A stretch of DNA of 64,000 nucleotides from a gamma proteobacterium HTCC2207 (lineage in GTDB: Bacteria; Pseudomonadota; Gammaproteobacteria; Pseudomonadales; Porticoccaceae). A program made the position numbers and the translations under genes. The notes beneath the pieces were generated by a model. It searched no databases, was not told the DNA's origin, and saw only the letters and a list, made by a program, of their open reading frames with translations. This document shows, in pieces, positions 1 to 9,643 of the stretch. Every line of letters begins with the position of its first letter. Positions within the stretch are counted from its first letter, which is position 1. The stretch covers positions 175,580 to 239,579 of the forward strand of contig CH672399.1 of assembly GCA_000153445.1 (NCBI GenBank), in the 5' to 3' direction.

Positions 1-2356
1 CAGTACCTATCACTACAACAGTGGCGGCGAGCCAGCGGATATTCCGGACCTGACCTACGATCAATTTAAAGCGTTTTATAAAACTCACTATCACCCGAGC
101 AATGCGATTTTTGTGACCTTTGGTGATATAGACGCCGCCGAGCATCAGGCGACTTTTGAAACCAACGCCCTCAGTCGCTTTGAAAAACTCGACTGTCATA
201 TTGCCGTCACTGACGAACAGCGCTACACCACACCACAGTATTTTGAAGAGACCTACGCCGCTGATGATCAAGCACCTTTAGACGATCACACCCATATTGT
301 TGTGTCCTGGCTGCTGGGTGACTCGACTAATTTAGAAGCTACTATGCAGGCCCGCCTACTGGCCAGTGTACTGCTGGATAACAGCGGCTCACCGTTACTC
401 AAAGCATTGGAAACCACCGATCTGGGTACGTCGCCCTCACCCATGTGCGGCCTTGAAGACTCGCAGAAAGAGCTGTGTTTTGCCTGTGGTATCGAGGGCT
501 CTAATCCTGAGCAGGCGGATGCCGTTGAAAAACTGATTCTCGATGTGTTGCAGGACGTTGCTGACAATGGACTACCCCTAGAACAGGTGGCTGCCAGTCT
601 CCATCAGTTGGAGCTGTCTCAGCGGGAAGTGTCCGGTGGCGGCTACCCTTATGGTCTCAATTTAATTCTTACCTCATTGACCAGCGCCACTCATCGGGGT
701 GATCCGGTGGATCTGTTAAATCTGGATCCGGTACTGGAAAAGCTCCAGCAGCAGATCCAAGATCCGCAGTTTATACGGTCCCTCGCCAAGGATCTGCTAA
801 TCAATAATCAGCACCGCATTCGCTTGGTGATGAAACCCGATCACCAGCTCGCCAACACCAGAGATCAGGCTGAGAAAAATCAGCTAGCAGCGATTCAGGT
901 CAAGCTCAACGACAGTGAGAAACAGGCCATAGTAGACAACGCCGCGGCGCTTAAAGAGCGTCAGGAAATGGAAGAGAATCTGGATATCCTACCCAAGGTT
1001 GGCATTGAAGATGTACCCGCCGATATTGCCTATGCCGAGCGCCACAGTGTCGATAGCACGCCTCTGCCCCTAACCAGCTACAGCGCCGGCACCAATGGCC
1101 TGGCCTACCAGCAGATCATTATGCCAATGCCCGCGCTAACCCAGCAGCAAATGGACCTTCTGCCACTCTACAGCACCTGTGTAACGGAAATGGGAGTCGG
1201 CGACAGAGACTATCAGGCTACACAGCTTTGGCACTCGAGTGTGGTGGGTGCCTACTCGGCCTCTGCATCTGTGCGCAGTGACAAAGATCGCCTGGATCAA
1301 CTCCACGGCAATATTAGCTTCTCGGCAAAAGGTCTGGCGCGCAACCAAAGCGCCATGAGTGATCTGATGCATGAGTCTATGCAAAACAACCGCTTTAACG
1401 AGCTCTCGCGACTGCGCGAACTGGTATCTCAAATCCGCACTCACCGTGAATCGTCCATCGTTGGCAACGGCCATGTGCTGGCGATGACCGCAGCGGCCAG
1501 TGGCCTCTCGGCTAATGCCTATTTAAACCAGCGTTGGGGCGGTATGAGCGGATTGGCCCAGATCAAAGCCTTGGACCAGAGCCTCGAGTCCCAAGCCGGT
1601 CTAGAATCCTTAGCTGCCCAGCTAGAGGAGATACATCAGTTGGTACTGCAGCAACCGCGACAGTATTTACTGGTCGCTGAAGAGCACCGCCTGGATGGCT
1701 TTAAGCAGAGCATTAATAACACCTTTGGCGCTGATCAGCAGGTCGCAGCCCTGCCAACCAACCTGATCGACTACCAGCCCAATCTACAATCGGTCAATCA
1801 CTGCTGGACCGCTAATACTCAGGTGAGTTTCTGCGCTAAAGCCTATGCCACAGTGCCTTCAAGCCATGCAGATTCAGCGGCCCTCACAGTACTCGGCGGC
1901 GTATTGCGCAATGGCTATCTACACCGCACTATTCGCGAACAGGGCGGCGCCTACGGTGGTGGCGCGTCGCAGGATAATCAATCCGGTGCATTCCGCTTTT
2001 TCTCCTATCGCGATCCGCGCATCGAAGGCACACTTTCCGACTTCGATAACTCGATTAAATGGCTGATGGACAAACCGCTGGGCGACGACAGCATTGAAGA
2101 GGCGATCTTGGGCGTTATTGGCGGCATGGATAAACCCGCCTCTCCCGCAGGTGAAGCCATGCAAGCATTTCACGGTGAGCTCAATGGTCGCAGCAAAGCC
2201 TCAATCAGCGAGTTTCGCAATCGCGTGTTAGCAGTGACCGATGCCGATCTGAAGCGCGTTGCCACTGAGTATCTGCGCCCCGAAGTGGCTCAGACCGCGG
2301 TGATTACCAACAGCGATCTGGCGGCAAAAACTGGCCTGGATATTATTGCGGTCTAA
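1..2356 (+). CDS. Peptidase M16 family (presequence-protease/PreP-like), 5' end outside window
   Basis: The reading frame is open from the first bases of the window, so the ATG at 113 is internal and about 784 C-terminal residues are visible. Family M16 metallopeptidases degrade peptides inside a closed chamber made of two halves; the zinc-binding HxxEH motif lies in the N-terminal half, which is off the window. The visible part has the C-terminal-half signature LHRTIREQGGAYGGG, the Arg/Tyr motif that binds substrate in this family. The length is that of the single-chain PreP/Cym1 type (about 970-1000 residues in full), not of the short two-subunit type. cmoA follows after 5 bp, so the two may be co-transcribed. 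The family is clear; the natural substrate is not. Confidence 0.88.
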   Translation, partial: STYHYNSGGEPADIPDLTYDQFKAFYKTHYHPSNAIFVTFGDIDAAEHQATFETNALSRFEKLDCHIAVTDEQRYTTPQYFEETYAADDQAPLDDHTHIVVSWLLGDSTNLEATMQARLLASVLLDNSGSPLLKALETTDLGTSPSPMCGLEDSQKELCFACGIEGSNPEQADAVEKLILDVLQDVADNGLPLEQVAASLHQLELSQREVSGGGYPYGLNLILTSLTSATHRGDPVDLLNLDPVLEKLQQQIQDPQFIRSLAKDLLINNQHRIRLVMKPDHQLANTRDQAEKNQLAAIQVKLNDSEKQAIVDNAAALKERQEMEENLDILPKVGIEDVPADIAYAERHSVDSTPLPLTSYSAGTNGLAYQQIIMPMPALTQQQMDLLPLYSTCVTEMGVGDRDYQATQLWHSSVVGAYSASASVRSDKDRLDQLHGNISFSAKGLARNQSAMSDLMHESMQNNRFNELSRLRELVSQIRTHRESSIVGNGHVLAMTAAASGLSANAYLNQRWGGMSGLAQIKALDQSLESQAGLESLAAQLEEIHQLVLQQPRQYLLVAEEHRLDGFKQSINNTFGADQQVAALPTNLIDYQPNLQSVNHCWTANTQVSFCAKAYATVPSSHADSAALTVLGGVLRNGYLHRTIREQGGAYGGGASQDNQSGAFRFFSYRDPRIEGTLSDFDNSIKWLMDKPLGDDSIEEAILGVIGGMDKPASPAGEAMQAFHGELNGRSKASISEFRNRVLAVTDADLKRVATEYLRPEVAQTAVITNSDLAAKTGLDIIAV

Positions 2357-2361
2357 GCCCT

Positions 2362-3099
2362 ATGAGCGACACGCCCAAACAGGACAATTTATTTGCCAGC
2401 CCATTGGGCAATGTACCCCGCTTCGCGTTTGACGAGGCGGTAGTGGATGTATTTCCGGATATGATTCAGCGCTCGGTGCCCGGATATCAGACGATTATTA
2501 ATCTCTGCGGCGAACTGGCCGCACGCTATGTGCAGCCTAATAGTAACTGCTATGACCTGGGTTGTTCGCTGGGCGCCTCGTCTCTGGCTATTGCTCAACA
2601 AGTCAATCAGCCCGGTGTCAGTATAGTGGCGGTGGATAACTCTGCGGCGATGCTATCGCGCTGTGCTTCGGTGCTAGAACAAGGCCAAACCACAGCTAAA
2701 ATCGAGCTAGTGGAAGCAGATATCTGTGATATCGAAATCAGTAACGCATCCTTGGTGGTGATGAATTTTACCCTGCAGTTTATTGCTATTGAAAAGCGTC
2801 AGGCGCTGGTAGAAAAAATTTATGCGGGACTCAATCCCGGCGGCTGTCTGGTGATTTCAGAGAAGTTATTGTTTGAACCGGAATCCCTAAACCAACTGCT
2901 CTCGGAACTGCATCATCAGTTTAAAAGCGCTCAGGGTTACAGTGATTTGGAGATTAGTCAGAAGCGTGATTCTCTGGAAAATTTTCTGCTTCCAGAAACC
3001 CTTGAGACCCATATCAATAGAATAAAGGCCTGCGGATTTAACTCCGCAAGCCCTTGGTTTCAATGTTTTAACTTTGCGTCCTTAGTCGCGATTAAGTAG
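2362..3099 (+). CDS. cmoA: Carboxy-S-adenosyl-L-methionine synthase CmoA
   Basis: CmoA converts SAM and prephenate to carboxy-SAM, the donor that CmoB uses to make 5-oxyacetyluridine at the wobble position of certain tRNAs. The 245-residue length is normal. The N-terminus (DNLFASPLGNVPRFAFDEAV) is typical of CmoA, and the SAM-binding loop YDLGCSLGASS lies at about residues 64-74. The usual partner cmoB starts 1.9 kb downstream on the same strand, but an aldehyde dehydrogenase and slyX on the opposite strand lie between them, so the usual cmoAB pair is split. Confidence 0.95.
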   Translation: MSDTPKQDNLFASPLGNVPRFAFDEAVVDVFPDMIQRSVPGYQTIINLCGELAARYVQPNSNCYDLGCSLGASSLAIAQQVNQPGVSIVAVDNSAAMLSRCASVLEQGQTTAKIELVEADICDIEISNASLVVMNFTLQFIAIEKRQALVEKIYAGLNPGGCLVISEKLLFEPESLNQLLSELHHQFKSAQGYSDLEISQKRDSLENFLLPETLETHINRIKACGFNSASPWFQCFNFASLVAIK

Positions 3100-3132
3100 T
3101 TCTTCGCAAGCAAAAAGCTTTTAGATAAGTGA

Positions 3133-4566
3133 CTAGCGACTCACCAATCCCGTAATGGTTTTAATCAACTTGCGCACCTTCGGTGTATAGGGTGGGTGCA
3201 TCATATGACCGCTGGCAAACTTGTCCTGTAACACACTGCGTTCATGGGAAAATGCCTTGTAACCCCACTCGCCACCGGACTTGCCAATACCACTATTGTT
3301 AACCCCACCAAAGGGTAAATTGGGATGCACAAAGTGCATCACCACCTGATTGATACAGGTATCGCCGGCACTGGTTTCTTCCATCACCTTATTAATCGCA
3401 GCCTTGTCGCGACCGAAAAAGTAAAGCGCCAGAGGCTTTGGTTTGTCATTGATAAAACCAATCACTTCGTCGAGATCGGTAAAGGTCATAATCGGCAGTA
3501 CTGGACCAAAAATTTCTTCATTCATAATCCGGGAATCAGCCGTCATGCCCTGGAGCAGCGTCGGCGCAATAAAGCGCTCAGCATCGTCAATCTGACCACC
3601 AGTGATCAACTCAGCACCACCGGCTAACGCATCGGATAACAGTCCCGAAATACGACCGTGATGGCCAGAATTAACCACCTGACAGTAATCGCAGTTGGCT
3701 TGAGCATCGCTGCCCTCGCCATACTGACGCGCCATGCTGGCCTTTAACTCAACTATCAGTTCGTCTTTAATGCTCTCATGAACAAACAGATAATCCGGCG
3801 CAATACAGGTCTGACCATTATTATTGAACTTGCCCCAGGAAACACTGCGCGCGGTTTTCATCAGATCCGCACTCTTGTCGACAATCACCGGGCTCTTGCC
3901 TCCCAGCTCCAGAGTCACTGAAGTAAGATTTTTTGCCGCCGCAGCCATAACATGCTTGCCCACCGCTGGGCTGCCGGTAAAGAAGATATGGTCAAATGGC
4001 AGGCTGGTTAGATAGCTGGAAACATCGGCCTCTCCCTGAAACAGGCTGACCTCTTCCGGACGAAATGCCTCTTCGACAATCTCTGCAATTACCTTAGACA
4101 TGTGGGGTGTCATTTCCGAAGGCTTTATCATCACAGTGCAGCCAGCGGCAATCGCTGAGATCATTGGCCCGAAGGTCAAATTAAACGGATAGTTCCAAGG
4201 CGAGATCACCAGACTGGTGCCCTTCGGCTCGGTAACAATTTTGGAGGAAGTACCGAGCATGGTCATGGATGCACGCACAGATACCGGCTTCATCCACTTT
4301 TTCAATTTCTTGCGCGTATGAGCTAACTCAGACAACACAATCATAATCTCAGCTATATCCACTTCCGCGCCCGGCTTGCCAAAATCTGCCATGGCTGAGG
4401 CATAAATTTTATCGTAGGAATTTTTAAACACTTTTTCAAAGCGCGCCAGCACCTCAAGGCGTTGAGCACAGGTGGATTTGCGGAGCTTAAGTGCATAGGC
4501 TTTGTGCGCCTCAAATGAAGCATCAATGGCAGTTTTGTCTTCTGCACTTAATTGTGGATTAGTCAT
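3133..4566 (-). CDS. Aldehyde dehydrogenase (class-3 / coniferyl-aldehyde-dehydrogenase-like)
   Basis: This 477-residue NAD(P)-dependent aldehyde dehydrogenase has the catalytic glutamate in TLELGGKSP (E220), the catalytic cysteine in NNGQTCIAPD (C254) and the Rossmann motif FTGSPAVGK (197-204). The C-terminal FPFGG-type motif appears as LPFGGVNNSGIGKSGG. The short class-3 architecture without an N-terminal extension matches the enzymes annotated as coniferyl aldehyde dehydrogenase in gammaproteobacteria, but the substrate cannot be read from sequence. It converges with cmoA and reads away from slyX. Confidence 0.88.
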   Translation of the reverse strand: MTNPQLSAEDKTAIDASFEAHKAYALKLRKSTCAQRLEVLARFEKVFKNSYDKIYASAMADFGKPGAEVDIAEIMIVLSELAHTRKKLKKWMKPVSVRASMTMLGTSSKIVTEPKGTSLVISPWNYPFNLTFGPMISAIAAGCTVMIKPSEMTPHMSKVIAEIVEEAFRPEEVSLFQGEADVSSYLTSLPFDHIFFTGSPAVGKHVMAAAAKNLTSVTLELGGKSPVIVDKSADLMKTARSVSWGKFNNNGQTCIAPDYLFVHESIKDELIVELKASMARQYGEGSDAQANCDYCQVVNSGHHGRISGLLSDALAGGAELITGGQIDDAERFIAPTLLQGMTADSRIMNEEIFGPVLPIMTFTDLDEVIGFINDKPKPLALYFFGRDKAAINKVMEETSAGDTCINQVVMHFVHPNLPFGGVNNSGIGKSGGEWGYKAFSHERSVLQDKFASGHMMHPPYTPKVRKLIKTITGLVSR

Positions 4567-4726
4567 GGCATTCCCCTAACAAGTAGATTAACTAACTTTT
4601 TTATTATTATGGCCTTCTATTAGGACCTTATATTTTCTCGGCTATCACGTCTAAAACCTAGCTCGCAGACTACAGCATAACCACGGTTAAATTTGACGAG
4701 TTGCGACTGAGTGGTACTAGATACCT

Positions 4727-4948
4727 CTAATAATGCGGCGGCTTTTCATTCTGAGAGCCATCGCCCTCAGCCGCCACATCCTGCAATGCCTCAAGACGCT
4801 GCACCATTGATTGATGGGCCAGGGTCAATGTATCGATCTCTTTTTGCTGACGGAAAATTTCTTCACTCAGCTCGGCATTAGTCATTTCCTGGTATGCCAG
4901 CTTCTCTTCCAGCTGTTCAAATCGTTGCTCTATGGTATCGCTATTCAT
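4727..4948 (-). CDS. slyX: SlyX family protein
   Basis: This small protein of 73 residues is predicted to be almost entirely coiled coil (RFEQLEEKLAYQEMTNAEL followed by heptads) and ends in PPHY, the usual SlyX ending. The start chosen is the ATG at 4948, giving MNSDTIEQRF, because SlyX proteins begin this way; an upstream in-frame ATG at 4990 would add 14 unrelated residues. The function of SlyX is not established; it is often found near slyD or as an isolated gene. It sits divergent from cmoB. Confidence 0.85.
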   Translation of the reverse strand: MNSDTIEQRFEQLEEKLAYQEMTNAELSEEIFRQQKEIDTLTLAHQSMVQRLEALQDVAAEGDGSQNEKPPHY

Positions 4949-5040
4949 TGATTTTAAAACTCTAGTTACTATTTGTTTTCTAGGCGTCAAACCATAGCGG
5001 AAATACCTTATAATTTGCTACTAAAATTTTAGGTACCCGC

Positions 5041-6030
5041 ATGATCCCAACATCACTCGATTATGGCCCCCTGTTCTCTTGGCTCGAAGAGTCCGAACTC
5101 CATCAGTGGGGCCAAGACCTGCCCGAGCTGGTGGCCAAACAACTGCGCCGCGAGCGCTGGGGCGATATGCCCGAGTGGGAAGAGACAATGAGGCGCCTGC
5201 CGGAAATCGACCCTCTGTTTACCGACTTTAGCAATGGCGTGAAAATTGGTGATATCAGCCTGATGGACAAAGGTCGACGTCTGGCCCTGCAAGCTACTCT
5301 GATGGGCCTGCACCCCTGGCGCAAAGGACCGTATAATTTATTTGGTATGCATCTGGACACCGAGTGGCGCTCAGATTGGAAGTGGGATCGCGTACTGCCC
5401 CATCTGGCCCCGCTAAAAGGTCGCACCATCCTCGATGTTGGCTGCGGCAATGGCTACCACTGCTGGCGCATGCTCGGCGCTGACGCCGAGCGTGTTATCG
5501 GCATAGACCCCTCAGCAAAATTTGTCTTTCAGTTTTATGCGATCAAGCGCTTTGCGGGCAATCGGCTGCCTATCGATGTATTGCCCCTGGGCATTGAACA
5601 TATGCCAGAGAAAATGGCCGCCTTTGATACGGTATTTTCCATGGGCATTCTCTATCACCGTCGCTCGCCCATGGATCATCTGCGCGAACTGCGCCAGCTA
5701 TTAAAGCCCGGCGGCCAACTGGTTCTCGAAACCCTAGTGATCGAGGGCGCAGAAGACCAGCTACTAGTGCCGCAGGATCGCTATGCGAAAATGCCCAATG
5801 TCTGGTTTATCCCCTCTCCGGATATGTTGATTAGCTGGATGAGCAAAAATGGCCTAAAGAATCCCCGCATGGTGGATATCAGCACCACCAGTATTGAAGA
5901 ACAGCGCACTACGGATTGGATGAAGTTTGAATCACTGACTGACTTCTTGGACCCAAATGATCCGAGTAAAACTGTCGAAGGTCATCCGGCGCCAGTGCGA
6001 GCTGTCTTTGTCGCTGAGGCACCTTACTAA
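5041..6030 (+). CDS. cmoB: tRNA U34 carboxymethyltransferase CmoB
   Basis: CmoB transfers the carboxymethyl group of carboxy-SAM to 5-hydroxyuridine at tRNA position 34. At 329 residues it is the usual length. The SAM-binding loop LDVGCGNGYH is at 131-140, preceded by the CmoB-specific DTEWRSDWKWDRVLPHL, and followed by the family motif SMGILYHRRSPMDHL. The gene starts 92 bp from divergent slyX. The ATG at 5041 is preceded by TTTTAGGTACCCGC, which gives only a weak ribosome-binding site. Confidence 0.95.
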   Translation: MIPTSLDYGPLFSWLEESELHQWGQDLPELVAKQLRRERWGDMPEWEETMRRLPEIDPLFTDFSNGVKIGDISLMDKGRRLALQATLMGLHPWRKGPYNLFGMHLDTEWRSDWKWDRVLPHLAPLKGRTILDVGCGNGYHCWRMLGADAERVIGIDPSAKFVFQFYAIKRFAGNRLPIDVLPLGIEHMPEKMAAFDTVFSMGILYHRRSPMDHLRELRQLLKPGGQLVLETLVIEGAEDQLLVPQDRYAKMPNVWFIPSPDMLISWMSKNGLKNPRMVDISTTSIEEQRTTDWMKFESLTDFLDPNDPSKTVEGHPAPVRAVFVAEAPY

Positions 6031-6106
6031 TTTGGTGCTACATTTAGTGGAGGCTCTTTCATTAAGAAAAGTCCATTTAGAGTCGGGCACACTAAAAGGA
6101 ATTACC

Positions 6107-6682
6107 ATGCACAAACTCAAATTTAATCTTAGTATAAGCATTAGTATTATTGCGCTGATATTCGTCAGCGCCTGCAGCAACAACCCAACCAAAACCCCCA
6201 TCGAAAAACGCCAGATCATTATTGATATGCGCAATCAGGTACTCCAGGACCTGTATAAAATCAAACCCGACGTCAAAGCTCAGATTGGCAGCGCAGCGGG
6301 CTATGCGGTATTTAGCAACGCCAATATTAACCTTATCTTTACCAGCGTCGGTGCCGGCCACGGTGTAGTCCGCGATAATAAAAGCGGTAAAAACACCTTT
6401 ATGAAAATGGGTGAAGCCGGTGTTGGCTTGGGTATAGGGTTAAAAGATTTTCGCGCCCTGTTTGTCTTTCACAGCCGCGATGCACTGAGTCAATTTATTG
6501 ACGATGGCTGGGCCTTTGGCGTCAATGCCGACGCAGCAGCCAAGGCCAGTGAGAAAGGTGCAGCCGTAGGTGGCGAGGCCACATTTGATAATATCACCGT
6601 GTACCAACTCACCGAATCTGGCTTAGCGCTACAGGCTACTGTAAAAGGCACCAAATTCTGGCAGGATAGCGAGCTTAATTAG
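6107..6682 (+). CDS. Lipoprotein with lipid-binding SYLF (Ysc84-like) domain
   Basis: The start is set at the ATG at 6107 because AAAAGGA lies 7 bases upstream and the next residues form a lipoprotein signal (IIALIFVSAC, with cysteine as the lipidation site); the longer open frame from 5957 would put non-signal sequence in front. The mature part (191 residues in total) carries the SYLF hallmarks: AAGYAVFSNANINLIFTSVG, then GVVRDNKSGKNTFMKMGEAGVGLG and a Gly/Ala-rich end. Bacterial SYLF lipoproteins are outer-membrane-associated and of unknown function. cmoB ends 76 bp upstream. Confidence 0.85.
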   Translation: MHKLKFNLSISISIIALIFVSACSNNPTKTPIEKRQIIIDMRNQVLQDLYKIKPDVKAQIGSAAGYAVFSNANINLIFTSVGAGHGVVRDNKSGKNTFMKMGEAGVGLGIGLKDFRALFVFHSRDALSQFIDDGWAFGVNADAAAKASEKGAAVGGEATFDNITVYQLTESGLALQATVKGTKFWQDSELN

Positions 6683-6715
6683 TTCTATTACTGCACCCTT
6701 TTCAGAGAGTCCGCT

Positions 6716-7420
6716 ATGTTTACCACTTCAATTGCCAAGCGCTACTGCGGACCACCACAATCAGGCAATGGAGGCTACAGCTGCGGTCTGCTCGGCAAAC
6801 AGATCGAGGGCCCGAGTAAGGTTCGACTGCATATGCCACCGCCACTCGACACCCAGCTAAGCATTAAACAGGACGCAAATAGTTGGTTATTAAAGCAGGA
6901 TAAGAAACTGATAGGCACTGCTATGGCAGCGCAGTTGGATATGCAGCCTCCTCAACCCCCGAGCCTGGAACAGGCTCGAGCAGCGAGAAACAACTACAGT
7001 GGTTTTAGCGAACACAGCTTTCCCCATTGCTTTGTCTGCGGCACCGGTCGCGAGCAAGGTGATGGCCTAAGATTGTTTACCGGCGCTATTAACGGCCAAG
7101 AAATGGTCGCCTGTGACTGGGAACCCTCTGCGGACTTAATCGATACCAATGGCCAGGTTAAAGCAGAATTTATCTGGTCAGCACTGGACTGCCCCGGCTA
7201 CTTCGCTTTAGATGTGCCAGCAAATGCCGATTTTATCTGCCTACTTGGCGAAATGACCGCCAGCATCGACAAGCCGGTACCTGGTGATCAACCCCTAATA
7301 GTCTATGCTTGGAAGCGCTATATAGAAGGCCGCAAACATTATTCTGCCGCAGCCCTCTGTACAGAGGAAGGTGAGGTACTGGCTAGAGCCGAGCACCTGT
7401 GGATCAGGCTCAATAAATAA
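6716..7420 (+). CDS. Hotdog-fold thioesterase-like protein, function unknown
   Basis: The protein has 234 residues. The centre carries HCFVCGTGREQGDGLRLF, the cysteine-glycine start of a PaaI-like hotdog domain, and a second half with AEFIWSALDCPGYFAL and a C-terminal RAEHLWIRL strand, consistent with a double or extended hotdog fold that binds acyl-CoA or a similar thioester. No catalytic residue can be assigned with certainty. The N-terminal third (GPPQSGNGGYSCGLLGKQ) resembles the substrate-loop segment of proteins that pair an acyl-binding half with a hotdog half. It converges with ald. Confidence 0.6.
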   Translation: MFTTSIAKRYCGPPQSGNGGYSCGLLGKQIEGPSKVRLHMPPPLDTQLSIKQDANSWLLKQDKKLIGTAMAAQLDMQPPQPPSLEQARAARNNYSGFSEHSFPHCFVCGTGREQGDGLRLFTGAINGQEMVACDWEPSADLIDTNGQVKAEFIWSALDCPGYFALDVPANADFICLLGEMTASIDKPVPGDQPLIVYAWKRYIEGRKHYSAAALCTEEGEVLARAEHLWIRLNK

Positions 7421-7439
7421 GAGCGTTTCAACATTAAGC

Positions 7440-8555
7440 TCAGACCTTCAGCGCCTCATCGGCAGGCACATAGCTATAACCCAATGCATCTGCCACCGCC
7501 TTGTAAGTCACATGGCCTTTGTGCACATTGAGACCATTCTGCAAATGCTTATCTCGAAACAGTGCATTGACAGGATCATCCGCTAGCGCCAGTGCATAGG
7601 GCAAGGTCGCGTTGTTTAGCGCCATAGTCGCCGTCCGCGCCACACCACCGGGCATATTGGCAACACAGTAATGGACTACATCATCGACCATATAGGTCGG
7701 CTGCTGATGAGTCGTCGCACGAGACGTCTCAAAACAACCGCCCTGATCAATGGCCACATCCACCACCACCGAACCCTTCTTCATGCGACTGATAATATCG
7801 CGGCTCAATAACTTCGGCGCCGCTGCGCCGGGAATCAAGACCGCACCAATTACCAGATCCGCATCAAGGGCATACTCCTCGATAGTCGCCATGGTGGAAT
7901 AGACACAGTGGGCGCGCCCCTCGTATTTCGCGTCCAACTCACGCAGGCGGGCAATAGAACGATCGAGAATAGTCACATCAGCCCCCATACCCACGGCAAT
8001 GGCCGCCGCATTGTCACCGACCACACCACCACCAATAACCAACACCTTCGCCGGTGCCACGCCGGGAACGCCGCCCAGCAACACACTACGACCGCCCTGA
8101 GCTTTCTCCAAATGGTAAGCTCCCGCCTGCACCGACATGCGCCCAGCCACCTCAGACATGGGTGCCAGCAGAGGCAAGCCACCCTGATTATCCGTCACCG
8201 TTTCATAGGCGACACAGGTGGCGCCGGACTCAACTAATAATTTGGTCTGCTGAGGATCTGGGGCTAAATGCAAATAGGTATAAAGAATCTGACCATCGCG
8301 TAACATTTCACATTCCCGAGGCTGCGGTTCCTTCACCTTAATGATCATATCCGCCGCTGCAAAAACGTCCGCCGCGCTGGCCACCATCTCAGCCCCCGCC
8401 GCACGATACTCCTCGTCACTAAAGTCGATTCCCGCACCGGCATTTACTTCTACCATAACTTTGTGGCCACGGGCGACTAACTCGACAACCGAAGATGGCG
8501 TCAGACCCACACGATATTCATTATTTTTAATCTCTTTCGGAACACCTACCAACAT
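7440..8555 (-). CDS. ald: Alanine dehydrogenase
   Basis: Ald interconverts L-alanine and pyruvate plus ammonia with NAD. The protein has 371 residues, the standard length. The N-terminal substrate-binding motif [16 protein letters not shown] includes R15; the NAD-binding loop [12 protein letters not shown] lies at about 171-182, and the C-terminal [20 protein letters not shown] is diagnostic. A divergent Lrp-family regulator sits 172 bp upstream, the usual arrangement for an alanine-responsive ald control circuit, so regulation by that protein is likely but inferred. Confidence 0.95.
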   Translation of the reverse strand: MLVGVPKEIKNNEYRVGLTPSSVVELVARGHKVMVEVNAGAGIDFSDEEYRAAGAEMVASAADVFAAADMIIKVKEPQPRECEMLRDGQILYTYLHLAPDPQQTKLLVESGATCVAYETVTDNQGGLPLLAPMSEVAGRMSVQAGAYHLEKAQGGRSVLLGGVPGVAPAKVLVIGGGVVGDNAAAIAVGMGADVTILDRSIARLRELDAKYEGRAHCVYSTMATIEEYALDADLVIGAVLIPGAAAPKLLSRDIISRMKKGSVVVDVAIDQGGCFETSRATTHQQPTYMVDDVVHYCVANMPGGVARTATMALNNATLPYALALADDPVNALFRDKHLQNGLNVHKGHVTYKAVADALGYSYVPADEALKV

Positions 8556-8727
8556 AGTTCAATCCCTCTAATCTATAGAAACAACCCAAATAAACCGCGT
8601 AAACTCCTACCCAGCTTTATGATTTATTCCTGATATTTTAGTTTTAAATAAAAATATTTATTACTTTTATAGGGATTAATATAGAATATTTTCCTTAATA
8701 GTTATTTTAAACAGGAAATAATAAAAC

Positions 8728-9222
8728 ATGGCTAGCAACGAAAACGGGACGTCAAAGAAGCTCAGCAAAATAGATCGCAATATACTGCGCATCCTGCAGC
8801 GCGACGGTCGCATCAGCTACACCGACCTTTCCCGGGAAGTCGGCCTTTCCGTTACTCCCTGCATAGAACGCGTCAAACGGCTAGAGCGCAACGGTTATAT
8901 CGAAGGCTACACCGCCAAACTCAATCCCGAACTATTGAACGCTGGACTGGTGGTATTTGTGCAAATACGCCTCAACCACACCTCGCAGAAAAACTTCGAA
9001 GAATTCCACCGTTCAGTAATGGATCTTGAAGATGTTCAGAGCTGCTATCTGGTTTCAGGCAATTACGACTATCTACTCAAAGCTCGAGTTGCCGATATGA
9101 GCGCCTACAGAGAGCTACTCGGCAGCCGGATCCTTAAACTGCCAGCCGTACAAGAATCAACAAGCTATGTGGTAATGGAAGAACTTAAAGAAACCCTGCA
9201 GTTAGCAATTCCACAGAGCTAA
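8728..9222 (+). CDS. lrp: Leucine-responsive regulator Lrp
   Basis: At 164 residues this is very similar to the global regulator Lrp across its whole length: KIDRNILRILQRDGRIS, the helix-turn-helix with SVTPCIERVKRLERNGYIEG, and the C-terminal RAM domain with VSGNYDYLLKARVADMSAYR and YVVMEELKE. Lrp binds DNA as octamers and senses leucine or alanine. It is divergent from ald with a 172-bp AT-rich gap, a natural place for Lrp binding. Whether it is a global Lrp or a local ald regulator cannot be told from this window alone. Confidence 0.9.
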   Translation: MASNENGTSKKLSKIDRNILRILQRDGRISYTDLSREVGLSVTPCIERVKRLERNGYIEGYTAKLNPELLNAGLVVFVQIRLNHTSQKNFEEFHRSVMDLEDVQSCYLVSGNYDYLLKARVADMSAYRELLGSRILKLPAVQESTSYVVMEELKETLQLAIPQS

Positions 9223-9319
9223 TAAAAGGCACAAAAAAACCCTCTAAAAGCCGCGTAGGATTGTTGACACAACCGCCCTGCCCCCCTATAGTACGCGGCC
9301 TCTGAGAGGAGACAGTAAA

Positions 9320-9396
9320 GCACTCGTAGCTCAGCTGGATAGAGTACCCGGCTACGAACCGGGCGGTCGGTGGTTCGAATCCACCCGAGTGCACCA
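9320..9396 (+). tRNA. tRNA-Arg (ACG)
   Basis: The 77-nt cloverleaf has acceptor stem GCACTCG/CGAGTGC, anticodon stem CCCGG/CCGGG around the loop CTACGAA (anticodon ACG), T-loop GGTTCGAATCC and an encoded CCA end. No integrase is adjacent to this copy. A strong hairpin terminator follows 6 bases downstream. Confidence 0.97.
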
Positions 9397-9402
9397 TATA
9401 CG

Positions 9403-9432
9403 AAAAACCCCACTGCATGCAGTGGGGTTTTT
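9403..9432 (+). terminator. Rho-independent terminator after tRNA-Arg(ACG)
   Basis: The palindrome AAAAACCCCACTGCA / TGCAGTGGGGTTTTT forms a near-perfect hairpin with a T run, directly downstream of the tRNA. Because it is symmetrical it could also work on the minus strand. Confidence 0.85.
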
Positions 9433-9643
9433 TCATATACGGCCCACGACGAAGCCTGAGAACCTCTCAGACTCGCCAAGTTTGCTCCAGCAAGCTTGGA
9501 CCGAACTGCAACGCGGTGAGCCCGCAGATTAGAAATACCCCCCCTACCAGAGCAGATAAAACCAAACTAACAACACTATGGAAATACCTCAGGATGACAG
9601 CCTGTAGAGTAATCAAAAGCTAGAAATTGAGGCGAAATCTAAA

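Noticed and set aside
9185-9479. Minus-strand frames across tRNA-Arg(ACG) coding peptides like GWIRTTDRPVRSR and GGFEPPTARF
   Set aside because: These are antisense translations of a tRNA gene, a well-known false protein; the tRNA explains the sequence.
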